Made by a program: the position numbers and the translations under genes | NCBI RefSeq assembly: GCF_002999335.1 | Contig: NW_020312082.1 | Span: 1-64,000 of the forward strand | Length of the DNA: 64,000 bases | Origin: Cyclospora cayetanensis | Taxonomy: Eukaryota; Apicomplexa; Conoidasida; Eucoccidiorida; Eimeriidae | Direction of reading: 5' to 3' | Notes under the pieces: generated by a model | What the model saw: only the letters and a program-made list of their open reading frames with translations | What the model was told of the DNA's origin: nothing | Databases searched by the model: none | Part shown: piece by piece, positions 10,887-24,043 of the stretch | Numbering within the stretch: position 1 is the first letter of the stretch | How the letters are laid out: the number at the start of each line of letters is the position of its first letter

Positions 10887-13800
10887 ATGGATGTACATCA
10901 TCTGTCTGGAGACCCCTTACACTCCCCTTTTTGCGGAGTGCCCCAGGGGGTCCAGCAAAATTGGGATGTTCCAGCCACTAACGTGGACGCCGAGGGTCTC
11001 GCTGGCATCGCAGTGACAGCATCAGTAGTAGAGATCGGGTCAGACTCGCCAATTAAGGGTCTAGATCCATTAGTGTCAGAAGTATGCGGGCGGCCCCTTG
11101 AGAGGGTTCCCATAGTTCGTATATATGGACCCTGGGGCACGGGGGGTCCTCAATGTTGCCTCCACTTGCATGGCCTATTTCCATACTTTTATGTCCCGGC
11201 CCCCCCAGAGGCATATGGAGAGGGGGCTTCTGGATTTCTTCGTCGCTTTGCTCGGTGTCTAGTGTTGCAGGCAGACTTCCTCCTGGCCTCGAAGGCAGGA
11301 GGTGCCAGGCACCCTGGCTGTCGAAAGGGGGCTTCTATACGTGGCATTGGGGTCCCCAAGCCTGGAGATCCAGTTGGCTGGGATGGGATAGGAAAGAGTA
11401 AAGGGGCGCCCAAGGGGGGCCCGCTTGTGTATAGGATCGAGGTAGTAAGGCCTACTCCCTTTTACGGGTATCACAGGGAGCTTTATGCCTTCCTGAAAAT
11501 ATACTTGACTGCACCGGATATGGTGGGACCCCTCGCTGGGCTGCTTCTGCAAGGAGCTGTCACAGGGAGTCCTCTGCAGCCCTACGAGGTTCACCTAAAC
11601 TTCCAAGTAAGGTTGTGTATGTGCTTTCCCCCCATTGTTATCCTTTTCGAGCGGTCTTCAATTCCTTTATGACATCTGCCGCTCTCCCTGCTAGCTTTTG
11701 TTCTTGTTGTGTCAATCTGTTGCTCTCTTCCCCTCAGAAGTTAATGTATGATTTGGAATACACCCACATTTGTGTCTCGGACGTATTCCTTCGTGCGTCT
11801 GCTAATTTGCTCTTTGAAACTGCCATATTTTAAGCTTCTTCATCTTGCTTTCTGTGTTTCTGCCTTCGTGTATGTCCTTCCGTAGACTCAGGTTTTCGCC
11901 GATTTGCATTTAAGGGGGATGTCCCCGGTATTTGTGCAGAAGCCCTATTTCCGGACTCCGGTTCTCCTTGACCCTCTTATTGCCGCAGGGGTTCATAAGG
12001 GACCCCACAGTTCTCCTCTCAAGGCTCATTGCGGGGGCCCTTACTACAGAGGACACCTGAGAATCTCCAGGGAGGGAGAGAAGGGGCCCTTAGGCCACAG
12101 TACAGTCCAAGGCGTGCATCGTCATTCTGTTTTGGGTATGCTCGGGGAGGGGGCTGTTAGGACCTTTACTGCTTTAGGCTGGGGGCAACTGCTGCACCAG
12201 ATAAGTCAGGTGGAGCAGGCAAGTGCAGCAGCAACAGCAGCACCACACAGTGCAACCGATGAACAAGGAAAAGCACACAGCAGCAAGATTGAGAATCCTA
12301 CTGGCCTGTTATGCGAAAAGATCCTACAAGCCCTGCCCCCTGAAGGACCTGAAGGCTTGCGACTGCTGAAGGTCCCCCGATATAGCAAGTGCATGATAGA
12401 AGTGGACGCACGGATGGATCAGGTTTTGAACCCTATTGTTGCCGCTGAAAAAGCGAAGTCAACAGCAGCAGTATCAGCAGCCGTAGAGCAGCAGCGGTCT
12501 GGTCGCATGGAGAACGAATCGCCGAGTCCAATCTCAGTAGGTACACCCAGCAGCATTGCTAGTGCCAACGTGTTTTTAGCTCAATTGGTAGGCAGTGTTG
12601 CCGATTACTGGAGAGAAGAAACAGCAAGGGCATCTGCGTGGGGATTGCCGCCTCCATCTGCAAATGGTTCGGGGTCTCAGGAAGGCCTTCGGGACCCCCA
12701 AGGAGCTCCCGCTCCTGAATTATGGAGAACAGCACTCGAAAATATCATTAGGCGAGTTCACGAATGGCAAGAGCGGCAGCAAGACGGTGGGAAACCATTT
12801 CCACTGCAAGGTATCACCTGTCAGAGTCATTTAGAACAGAAGCAACAGGAGCAGCGCCGCTCACGAGACATTGACTATTCTCTGCTGAAGACATGGGAGG
12901 CATCGGAGCTGTCAGAGACTTCAGATTCCGACTCCGCGTCCATCGGAAGGAGCCCAAGATATCCAAGGGCATGTGTAGCTCCAAAGCCTCCCGAAGAGGA
13001 TTCCCAAGTTGCAGGCGAGGGGACCCCACATTGGCAAGAGAAGGTGACCTTGGATCCGCTTATGTCGTCAAAAGGACGGCCACTTGTTCATGGGCTCTGC
13101 AGTAGCCAAGATTCAGTGGAGGCTGCACGGCTGCTAGTTCAAGCGACGCCTCCTTCCCAAAGGCCCCCTGTCGGCATAGTGCCGCCTGCAGAGCTTCCAC
13201 TTGAGGCCACTGATGACCTTCTCGGCATCGAGGTACGCAGCAGAAGCGCTTTTGGAGCACCAGAGGCAGCAGCAAGTATAGCGAAAATGGGGACAATGCA
13301 GATATACTACGTGCATGACGTACAAAACCAGTAACGATTGAACCACCTGCAACATCAGGTAGCTTCTAAGAGCACGGCATGCTAAGCTGTGCATTGGCTG
13401 CGAATGCTTTTCTGCTTTTTCAGGACCTTAAAGACGAGGAATTTTCTTTGCTTCTTGCATCCCATGGCACTGTGACTCACAGTGACGTAGATAACCCTAT
13501 GCGAGCACCTGGCCTTGGGGAGATTCCCGATGCAAATTCAGTAGAGCGGCAAGTTGCTTCTGATGAAAGCAGCGCAGACTCCAGCAACAGCAGAAGCCCC
13601 ATCACGTCAAAGAAGCAAGAGGGCCCGCGGAAAGTGTTTTGTGCTTTTAATCGGAAAAGGGGTTCCACAGCCGAGCCGAGGTATAGTATTGGCAGTTGTG
13701 CGCAGTGCAGAAGCTGCATGTGTAGGTGCTGTGCACCGTGCAATAAGGGCAAGCAATGTGTATCAGATATGGAGGATATTCTGCAGGTGTGCGATACAAC

Positions 13801-16800
13801 GAAATCCAATACTGAGGATCACCCATTGTTACCTTTCCTTCGGGACAATCCCTCTAGAAGAAGCAGCACATGTGAAGTAACATCCCTCGAGGGGCATAGT
13901 AAATTGCCTGACAGTGGATTGTCTGAGAACCGAGCCTCTCGCTTTCCCGCCAAAACCCTCCAAAATATTAGGACAACAGCAATAACAATGCGGGTACCAC
14001 CAATAACGGCAGTACCAGCAGCTTTGCCGGGAGCAGTAGCAGCAGAGTCGGCGGGCGGATTCGATGCACCAACAGACAGCTCATCATATGCCCCAACTGT
14101 ACGGTTGGAGGGCTCATCATCCTGCGATGACCTCTCCCCTACCCAGTCCATAGGCGAATCACCCTGTCGCCGCCAACCGTGTTCAGGGATCGCTGTGCGC
14201 TCCCCAACAGCAAACACAGCAAGCGCAGCACAGGCGGTAACTGGAGCGGCCGAAGAGCATGCCCCAGCAGCTCATCCCCATGGCAGACCGTGTGGCACAG
14301 CCAGCAGCAGCGGCAGTAGCAAGACGTCAACACCAGTATCTAGGCGATGCACGGTAGTCAAGGGGTCTGGTTCATCCCAATCCAGTAACTCGGTGGTTTC
14401 TATCTCTCCACCGCCTGACGCTTGCACGTGCATAAACAAAGCGGTAGCCCTCACAAAAGAAGAAATGCTTCCGTTCTACAGCGACCCGCGCGACGTCCCC
14501 GCTGCAACAAACCCTCTGAGAGCAACGCCAGGTGGTCGCCTGCAGCAGAAACTGCTTCACTGCGGGTTTGTTCCGCCGCCTTGTACATGCCGCAAGCATT
14601 TAGTGGCACTACCAGCGGCAAAAACATGGCCAATTGTACCTGTAGGACAGGGAGAGTGTAAGCCGGAGCTGAGGCGCCTTTTACGGCAGCAGCAGCGAGT
14701 GCAACAACGTCAGCAGCCACAGGAACACACGGGAATTCAGCAGCACGGGGGCAGCAACTGGGAGTGCTTCGTGTATTTCCAGCCGCCGCCAGACATGGCC
14801 CAAGTTTATGCGACTTGCCCGTCAAAGGTGAGGCGCAAGTGGCACAGAACGGAGCGGCAGGGCCATTATGAGCACTTACAACCACCACTGGGTCAACAAA
14901 AGCAAGAACATTTACCGCAGTGCAATGCTGATGCAGAGGCCAGGTGTCTTGATGCTATCCAGGCCATCGACAAGACCAACGGAAACGGTAAAGGGGAGGC
15001 GTTATTTCTGCAGGAGGAACAAATACAGGAGCAGCACGACCACACGAGGCAAAAGGCGAATGAGCAGCACACAATGCCTCAGATGCAGGATGCAAGCATA
15101 CGGCTGGAACAAGAAATAGCTTGTAGCAGCAGGAATCCCATTGGTAGCAGCAACAAGAGAATGAGTGAAAGCAAACTTAAAATGCAGGTGTCAACACGCT
15201 TGGACAACCACGGGCGTATCGTAGGCTATGTGGCTCCAGTTCAGCAGGAAAAGCAGCAGGCGCCATCACGTGAGCCTGCGAATACCTCCCAAAGCAGCAA
15301 CAGCAGCAGCCAACATGAGCGCACCTCGCAAGTAAGTCTTGCGTCTGATGTACGTCGGGCGAAGAAGGGGCTCTTTGCGCAGCAGACACCAGAGTCAAAA
15401 CTCACCGATGAAGTCCCAGGAGCGTTTCAGACTGCGAGCTATGGAACTCTTTTAGCGCTCGAGGTCATCGCGGAGTGCCGTCCTGCAGCAGCGACGGAAG
15501 CAGCAGCAGCAGCAGCAACACCTAATCCTGGCACTTGCTCCGTGCTAGCCATTTGCTTCATATTAAGAGATGAACGACTGAAACTGTGCACAGAAAGGAT
15601 GCAACAGCAAGTGTTGTACTCTGATGTTAATGGTGTAATAATATTTGACTCCCAGGAGCCCTCTGGGCCTCCTCGCTGGTGTCCCCCCTGCCCCGAAAAC
15701 TCACCAGGGGGGTTACAAGAGCATATTTTCCTTGGTAGTATCGATAGCTACTTTGACAGCAGGTGGTGGCGCTGTATAGTTAGCAGCGAAAAGGAGTTGC
15801 TGCTGCAGTTTTGCGGTCTTATTGCAGCAGCAGATCCTTCTCTGCTGCTGCAGTGGGAGGATGGTGGTCGGGGACTTGCGTTCTTACGAAAGCGCGCGGA
15901 CGCCCTTGGCCTTGGGCAGCTTTTCAGGCGGAGATGCAGCAGACGGTCAGGCGAGAGGAGCTCCAGGGCACACGCTACAGGCAGCAATCTTAAGCCTACT
16001 GACTCTGGCATAAAACAATCTAGGAACGCATACAGTCAGAAGTGCAGGAAGTTGGGAAGGAGCACAACGAGACACCTGAGACAATAGCCAGACACCGTTA
16101 AACGAGATATGCTTGTAGACACAAGGAGAGAATGGCAGAGAGGACCACTGCAGCAAATGCAAAGATACCTTGTCTGTCGCTTTTTCTCCCTCACCATGAC
16201 CGATAAACTAAGCTGTATACGATGGTTCTGAGGTTATTGACGCAGCTTTAGTTGTCTGTCCTTCTCAGGGCTGATGAAATATCTGCTGCTCCCCGACTCT
16301 CCTGTCGATCATCTAAAGCACCTACCGCGTTCCCATCTGTGGTTCCTGTGGCTTCTGGAGGAACCAACATGCGAAAGCGAAGATATTGGATGCGCGGGAG
16401 CTCTGCCATCCCTGGGCGACTGGTGCTTGAGGGCTGGCGATTGCTTCAGAAGGAGGTAAAGCTGCAACATTCCGACCTTTGTGGTACCGCAGGTGAGGTG
16501 TTGGGGCTCCTTTTACCATCCATTCCACAGGCGATCGTTGCGGCAGTTTGGGAGCAGGCACAGCAAAAACGGAGACGCAGAGCTTTACAGAACCCACAGG
16601 AGCAGCAGCAACAGCAGCAGCGGGAGCAGGACGAGTTGTGGGCGCTGAAGTCAATCGCCGAGCTGTTGGCATACGTTATGAAGAGGTAACTGCTGAGCTG
16701 CTGAATGGAACACCAAACTACCTCTACCGTTCCCTGTACTATTCGTTATATCTGTCATTGTCCTTCAAACGTATTCAGGTCTACACAGGTATTCTGCACC

Positions 16801-19800
16801 CGTCTAGATGTATGTCTGAGCACGCGTACGTGAGTGTTATGCCTTATGTACAAACAGGTTGGCAAATAAGTTCGAATATGTGTGCATGCGTGCAAACGTA
16901 GAGAGCTTTATGCCTTTTTTACTGCGTATTTGTACATGCGTTCATGCGTATACGTGAGGATAGAGCGACCTGACAGTCACTCTGCCTGCGGTTTGAGTTG
17001 AGGCTCCCTCCTTTATTATTGCCTCTCGTGGCCTCTCTCGGAGTAACGACCCCTCCTGTTTACTTCAGAAATTTTATTTGTTTCTTAATTCCCCCCTTTG
17101 TTTGAGTGTCCGTCATATCGTAACGAAGCATCCATCTTTACGAACCTGTGCACCCAATCCCGTCTTCTTCATGGCCGCTTCCACTATCCTTTGCTGTGTC
17201 GCCCTGCATTAGGGTATCCCTGGGCCTCCGGCTTGTTGACAGCTGTGAAGTTTTGCCACGCACAAGTGAACTTGCGCGGCTGTACGGCTGCTGCCTTCAC
17301 TCTGCCCTAACGCGCGGCAGTCAGTTCAAAGTCGAGAATATCCTTCTCAGGGCCACAAAGAATCTCAACTGCGTCCTCGTCTCCCCATCCAAGCAACAGG
17401 CAGGATACCACCCGGACCTACGATCAAGAAAATACGCTTTGCATTTTAGCGCTCACGCTTTAAGATATTATTGTGGTGGAATTTGGATGCTGTGTTTGTT
17501 GGGGTTCTCTTCGGATTTTGAAGGCTCGTAGTTTTAATGCCAGTTTCTGTGGTGTATGAATGCATTTTAGGTTAGGGAGCAACCTGCAGCAGTGGGAGTA
17601 CCGTTGGTATTGGAACCTATATCTGGATTTTACTTCTCCCCTGTTTTAGTTCTGGACTTTCTGTCTCTATATCCCTCAATTGTGATCGCCAACAATATCT
17701 GTTATTCCACTTGCCTAGGCTCTGTTGAGGTACGCTTTGACCGTTCGAGGTTTACGGCTGCGCTTGGTGTACACAGGTCTGATCAATTTGCCCCAGCTAA
17801 AGCTTTACACTCACAAAACATTTGTGTGTGTTGCTTTCACAAGCAAGGTGAACACGCTTTTTATATCAAGAGCACTATTGAGGGGGCAAAGTCTAGCGTA
17901 TGTGCGCAGGTGGACCCGGTAGAGTCAGAAACGAAGACATTGGGAGTATTGACGGTACATGCACCCCCAGATGTTTTTGCCTGGGTCATTAAGGCGCATG
18001 CCGAAGCAATGGCAACGAGAAGTAAGCCACGATTGCAAAATTCTAGGAGCTGAATCTGTATGCTCAACCTCTGAAAATATGCTGTGGGGTTCGCATTGAA
18101 TTCAGGGAGCAGACAGTAAGGGTTTGTATGCACAAATACATATACAAATTTCTCTATTACTGGGCCTTCTGATGCTCTCTGCATTCATCCCTCTCTGTTT
18201 GCTCATTTTTCACATAAAGGCGTGCATTGACATCGTCCTACACTGGCTTCTATTTCGGGCCCCCGGTGCTAGTATGCATCTGGTTTACAGTCCACAGTAA
18301 TAGTGGCACTCTCTCAACTTGCCGTACCCCTCTATCTGCCTGCGCGTTCGCACCGCCCTTCATCTGTGGCTGCGCAGGCTCCCCTGGGTCAAGCGTGTGG
18401 GCCCAGCGGAACGATGCGATGCGAGTGCTGCCTGGGGGAAGCATTTTTGTGTCTCCTCATGTGCGGCAGGTAAGCAGGTTTCTTCTCTATATAAGAAATA
18501 TCCTCTTTGATTGCGGTGTTATTAAAACGCATTGATGGTAGTAATCGCATTTGGGGTGAAAGCCTGAAGTCGCGCCGCTGACAATCCAGAACAGCGCAGT
18601 AAAGATGCATACACGGTTTTCATGAGCTGAATGAGTTTACATGGATGCCATGGTGGGAGCAGCTGAGCAACAAGTTTATTTTCCGGCTATTATCACATGT
18701 GCATGCCACCCAGGGTATCCTACCAGCCATCTTAAATGACATTCTCCAGACGCGGGTGATGGTCAAGCAGGCATCCAAAAGATATCAAGGTAATGTATAG
18801 CCTGACACGAATTCTGGTATACGTAGCATTTCAATGTATTAGAGGACTCCCTGTATTCGAGGCAAAATTGGAAGGCTAGCAGACTGTGAGGTGTTCTAGC
18901 GGGGTGCATTCGTGTGTGCATAATTGAGCATAATAGCAGCGCATGGAATTACTCAATGTCTCTATCGGACTGTCGATGTAGCGTTATGCGTACTCTCTCT
19001 CTTGGTATGGCGACACACTCAAACGCAAAGCCTCGAATCTTTGTATGCCTGAATGTGTAAATGGGCAATCAATAGCGGCTGCAGGTTGTAGATGCTGAAT
19101 TGGAATTGTGGACTATTTGTGAGCTTAGGCAATGGGCAGGCAGATGAAGCGTTGTTAAGGAAACTGGATTACAGGCAGTTTGGTCTTAAGATGATTGCCA
19201 ACGTAACTTACGGGTAAGGCGTTTTGCCAATACCTGTAAGCCCTTATACATCTACCTCTTGCTCTTAGATCCATCTGTGCGGTCTCGTTCTTTTTTCCTA
19301 TGTTAACGATTCGTGAGTGTGAAAGGCAGTTTTTGAAAGCGCAGTGATTTTCCTTCGGTGCAGTTTGTTCTGCCTTGCCAGTCCATCTCCCTGCTGGTAA
19401 TTATTCATGTTACTGCTCGAAAGCTTCATTTTGCTGCCATGGCCTTTGCAGTGTGTGGAGGTCTACCAGTGACCGTGATTGCAAACGATGTATGAGCATT
19501 GTACCTCGTTACTCCGTAGTACATTAGCCTGCCTTGAAGCAGTGTGCAGACGCAATGTTTGTGTGCTGGATGAGCGATCATGAGAGCTATTTAAATCTAT
19601 GTTGCCTGCCTGTATAATATCCATTGTTGAGATACGTAAGTCCCCCACAAATATTTCTTTACGGACTAGATTAACTGGTGAACTTTCTTGTAACTCAGTC
19701 TGCTTCTTGGACAGCCGATTTATGCTGTACAGTTTTTGGAAACCTTTGCTACCTACAGGTATACTAACGCGAACGTCAGCGGCAGAATGCCTTGTTCAGA

Positions 19801-22800
19801 CGTCGCGGATGCCATTGTCGAAACTGCGAAGGCCACTTTGATCCGTGCAATGCAACTTATTGAACAGACACAGAAGTAAGGCACATCCAAAAGCCTTCGA
19901 TTTCACTGCTTCTTCGTTGTATATAGGGTATTCCTCTTTACTGGACGCTTGTGTTTGAGGAAGCAGGGGCAAGTGAGACATGCTAGAGCTAATGGCTGGA
20001 AGTTTTGGGGCATGTATATGAGGAGGAAGAGGTTCTTCCGCACGTTCCCGGAAATTTTCGCTAAATGCGCTTTTTGTGATATGAGGTGATGCCCCATAAG
20101 CTCAATATAAGTGTTACGGATCAACATAGCGTTGAACTGAGGGTCAGCAGCCACGAGATGCGATGCGCGACTCTTCTTGTTGACTTGTGCCACCAACCCA
20201 GGTCGCTGTACATGCGTGTTGAGTTGATTGGGGGCCGATGCAGCACGAGAGTCACGTGCGGACCCATAGGACTTCTATCCTTCTCTGTCCTCATGAGCAG
20301 GTGGGGTGCCCGAGTTTTGTACGGGGACACGGACTCGATGTTCGTTTTGTTGAAGGACAGATCCCTTGAAGCCGCATTCAGCATTGGCAGGGAAATCGCC
20401 GACGCTGTCACAAGGAGCAACCCAGCACCGATTACGCTTCAGCTGGAAAAGGTAATCCTGCAGTACCGTTTGAGCAGCTAAATGGAAACTATAGTCACTC
20501 TCGAATCCAGGTGCAGAGGGGTGGGGGTGGAGCTCACGGCATGTTACGGGTTTTAGCATACTTGCATATAATTTGGCATTTGTTAATGTGTCTCGAAGAG
20601 AAGCTCGCGCATACCTTCACATATCTATCTAGGTCCTGCCCAATCTACTAGCTCGCTTTTGCGGGCATCCTAGAAAGCACTGCATGCAGCTACGGCTGTG
20701 AAGCCTAATAGCTTGCTCGGCTCCATAGACTGCTTATACAGACCACGATAACGTGTACCGTTTTATATGTAGTGGTGTGTGCCCCATACTTGTGGGTTCC
20801 TTGGGGTATTTTGCAGATTTACCCGTCGTACAGAAGTACAATGCTTCTTGAGCTTGATATTTGCATCGTGAACGCTCTTTCTTCTGCTTAACCCGACTTT
20901 ATGTCGGATGCTCAGGTTTATCTGCCATGTTGTCTTGTCACAAAGAAGCGATACGTTGGAAACGCATATTTCTCGCCTTCAGGCCCACCGATATTTGACG
21001 CTAAGGTAGGAATACATCCTTGACCGCTAACTGTCTTGCCATTTTCTCTTTTCTGCGTCTACACGGCTGGGATCGTAAAACTATCTGAAATCTCCCCTCA
21101 ATGTTAGCCATGTGTGTACTGAGTTGTATATCTGTTGGTTGCCTCATTGTCTGGATGTGCTTATTCCTTTGTGCTGGATGTTTTTGTTTATGGCTACTCT
21201 ACCCCTGGCCAGGGCATTGAGACTATCCGCCGCGATCAGTGTCCTCTTACATCGGCCATTCTGGAAAAAAGCCTTCGCCTCTTTTTCGAAACGCGAGATC
21301 TCTCAAAAGTAAAGCAAATGGTACGTTGCGCTACCTTGCTGGGGTGTAGGAGTAAGCACGCCTACCTAGAAGATTAGCATGGCCCACGCGCAGGCGTGAT
21401 ATGCACAAAAATCGAGAAGTATGTCCTTTAAAAACAAAGGAGAGACAAAGAACGAACGCAAAACTTCTAGTGGGGGATGCAAGAAATATAGTTGCAAATG
21501 TGATACATCATGCTGTTCTTTCGTGTTGTGTCTCTCTAGTCGTATGGTGAGCCATGATTATGCACTTGCGCATATGTGATCATGATACATATATATAAGT
21601 TACGAGTATACGGTTATTTGTGCTGGAGCTGTGGAGCCATGTGGTCATATGCTGACTGGCGTTGTTTGAATATATGAGAAATACGCCCTTACTGGTTTAC
21701 ACCCGTAACCGGCCGCTGTGCACTGTGCATGGCCTCAGTTGTACAGACAGTGGAGCAAAATGCTACGGAGTCAGATACCCATAAGGCATTACATTTTCCA
21801 CAGAAAGGCTAAGCTCGGTAAGACAGTACTTTTGAGTGCGCTATGCTCTGTGTCGATACTGCCGTCAAATGCAAAGCTGGTTATATTCAGGTGTATGTAT
21901 GTGTTGGATATGTATTTTGCGAGCTTGCCTGCATCTATCGACAGAAATATTATCGTTTCGCAGTTCCAGCTGTGCCTGCCCACCGCTCGCTGTACCCCTG
22001 ATTGGTCGCTAACACAGCTTCTGCATATATGCATGCTCATCCGCGCCCACATTTGCACCCAAAAGTGTGCCGGCCTTTCTACATACAGAGAAATCGTCTA
22101 ACTTGTGTTCGATGCTGGCCATGAGAGAGTTGTATGTTAATTGAATCCATGATGCATCTAGAGTATATATATGCTTCCATAGACATGCTTAGCTCTCTAT
22201 ACACGTGTACATGCACATTATTCCTTTTTGTATGTATCTACATGATTGCCAGTTTTGGGGCGTGTCTGGGCTCAAATCTACTCGTGTTCAGGGACCTACC
22301 GAGCAGAGACAGGTGACGCCCCTGCGGGGACACTTCCTCCCCAAGCCAAAGTGTTGTATGAGCGCTTGTATCACCAGCGAGACTACAACGGAGAAGCCTC
22401 AGCTTCTTACGGCATAAGGGTTCCCTTCGTATTTTCCCATGTTGCGGGGGACACAGATGTACCTTTTGGTGCCTCGGGTGCTTTGGCCCGAGGAGCCGGC
22501 GTTCGGCTGGTGGACTGCGCGACCTCCCCCGATAACGTTTACGGTGGGCGGAGAGACCATAAAGAGATGCAGCAGCTGTTGAGCGGATGGGTACACCCTT
22601 CGTTAAGGCCGCTATCGCTGGTGCTGACACCAGAAGAGCATCTGCCCCATCGGCAGCAGCAGCAAGAGGATCAGCATCCAGTGGCACAAGTACATCATCG
22701 ATATTACATTACCAGGCAGATTATTCCTGCACTTGACAGGGTTTTTTCTCTTCTCCCCCCTCCGGCATCTGCAGACTTGCTGCAGTGGTTCAGGGCAATG

Positions 22801-23911
22801 CCAAAGCCAGTTCAGCGCTTGACTGCACAGGCAGCTGGCCACACACCCATGCGCCGACACCAACTGCAACGGCAAAAGGGGAAGCACTTTCTTCTGAAGC
22901 AACTTGGCATAAGATCTATAACAGCTGAAGGAACACGGGAAAGGCTGGTGCTACAGAAGTTCTTTGCTGCTACCTCTTGCCTTTTTTGTGGGGGCAGATG
23001 CAAAGAGTTGGATTCTGAACTTTTAGCTGCTTCCTCCGAAAGTGCGTACAATACCAGAAGCTCAGAATGGCATAGATCCGCTTGTTCCAACGTGGAAGAG
23101 CCTCAGGAGATAGCCATTCGTAAGAACTTCGTGCAGCAGCTCCAAAATGCTTCTTTTGGCATCAGTAGCAGCGGTGAGAACGAGATAGGGGATTCTCAGA
23201 CGCTAAGAACATCGAGGAGGCTAAAAGAAGGATATGCAGGCTTGACGCAGAGAGAAAGGGTCTTAGTTCTGCCCCCTATCTGCGAAGGTTGCAGCAACAG
23301 TCCTGCATTGATATGCGTGTGGATGCACCAGCGGCTCAACAAAATTGAAAGAAGATTGGCAGTAGCAGCAGACTTCTGCAGGCAGTGTGCAGGTGAGATT
23401 TGTACGCATTAGCAAGGTGTGGCACAATTTTAGGTAGGCTAGGTCTCTGCTTTTGAACGCGAATACGTGTTCCAGACCGCGTGGCGATGCAGGATAGGGA
23501 GGATTGAGACGTCAGACCGATATAAAATATGTAGATTTATCATATTGGCATAGTCTATTACAGCGGAGATATGTTTGTCTTCGAATGTATCACGTTTAAG
23601 GAAAAATATGTGCGCGTATAGTGTATATCTACATGGGGCGTCTGGATATGTAGACAATCTGGGCCGAGCGAGATGCCACTGCGGTAAAAACGAATCGCCT
23701 GGATTTACATCCGCATGTGCTCGCAATATCGACTATTTATTAGACAATGCTGTCCTTGGATGCGTGTATTTTCTCAGGGTCTCGCCTCTGTGCGGACAGT
23801 TGTCTGCAAGCTTGGCACTGCGACGTGTACTTCAGGCGAAGCACAGAAGCAGATAAACTACGGGCTCTACAGCGTCAAATGCAAAGTCTCGGATTGAGTA
23901 TTAGCAAATAA
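10887..23911 (+). CDS. REV3: DNA polymerase zeta catalytic subunit (REV3), 18 exons, 2,511 aa
   Basis: Family B polymerase for error-prone translesion DNA synthesis in the nucleus, normally partnered by REV7 and POLD2/3 subunits. Exons: 10887-11606, 11738-11782, 11892-13232, 13424-15945, 16269-16685, 17213-17399, 17571-17729, 17910-18021, 18378-18469, 18714-18789, 19129-19213, 19759-19875, 20301-20451, 20916-21005, 21213-21320, 21739-21817, 22292-23392, 23778-23911; all phases agree. N-terminal hallmark [23 protein letters not shown] at 1053-1061; degenerate exonuclease region; motif A DFLSLYPS 1773-1780; motif [10 protein letters not shown] 1911-1919; motif C YGDTDS 1965-1970, all catalytic Asp present. 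Cys pairs CysA C2330/C2333 and C2431/C2434, CysB C2463/C2466, C2472/C2476, the latter expected to hold Fe-S. Exon 4 is a long Gln/Ser-rich insertion. Start at 10887 is the first ATG, but the usual SVRIVTADYY-like N-terminus is missing, so a short upstream exon may be absent. Confidence 0.95.
17400..17570 (+). other. GC-AG intron in REV3
   Basis: No GT donor fits between the exon ending PSKQQ and the exon starting VREQPAAVG. Cutting at CAG|GCAGGA (17399/17400) and at the TTTTAG acceptor (17570) keeps the frame and gives [20 protein letters not shown], which matches the REV3 family in length and pattern. The intron therefore appears to use a GC donor. Confidence 0.75.
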
Positions 23912-24043
23912 ACGATATATTTACCCCTTTTTGGGGATGGCCATACAGGAAGGACGGGCGATTTAGTTCACTTGCATCTTTGTATGTGTTTTTTTGGTAA
24001 AGGACTTTGATCTTTGGACTTTTCAACTTGTGCTTTCAATAAA

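Noticed and set aside
11153..11594. Frames overlapping REV3 exon 1 on both strands
   Set aside because: They are shadows; the REV3 frame carries the [12 protein letters not shown] hallmark and a phase-correct donor.
17592..18053. Continuous 153-codon frame through REV3 motif A
   Set aside because: The part between 17730 and 17909 is an intron: a GTACGC donor and a GCGCAG acceptor in phase give the correct family spacing to the PPD motif.
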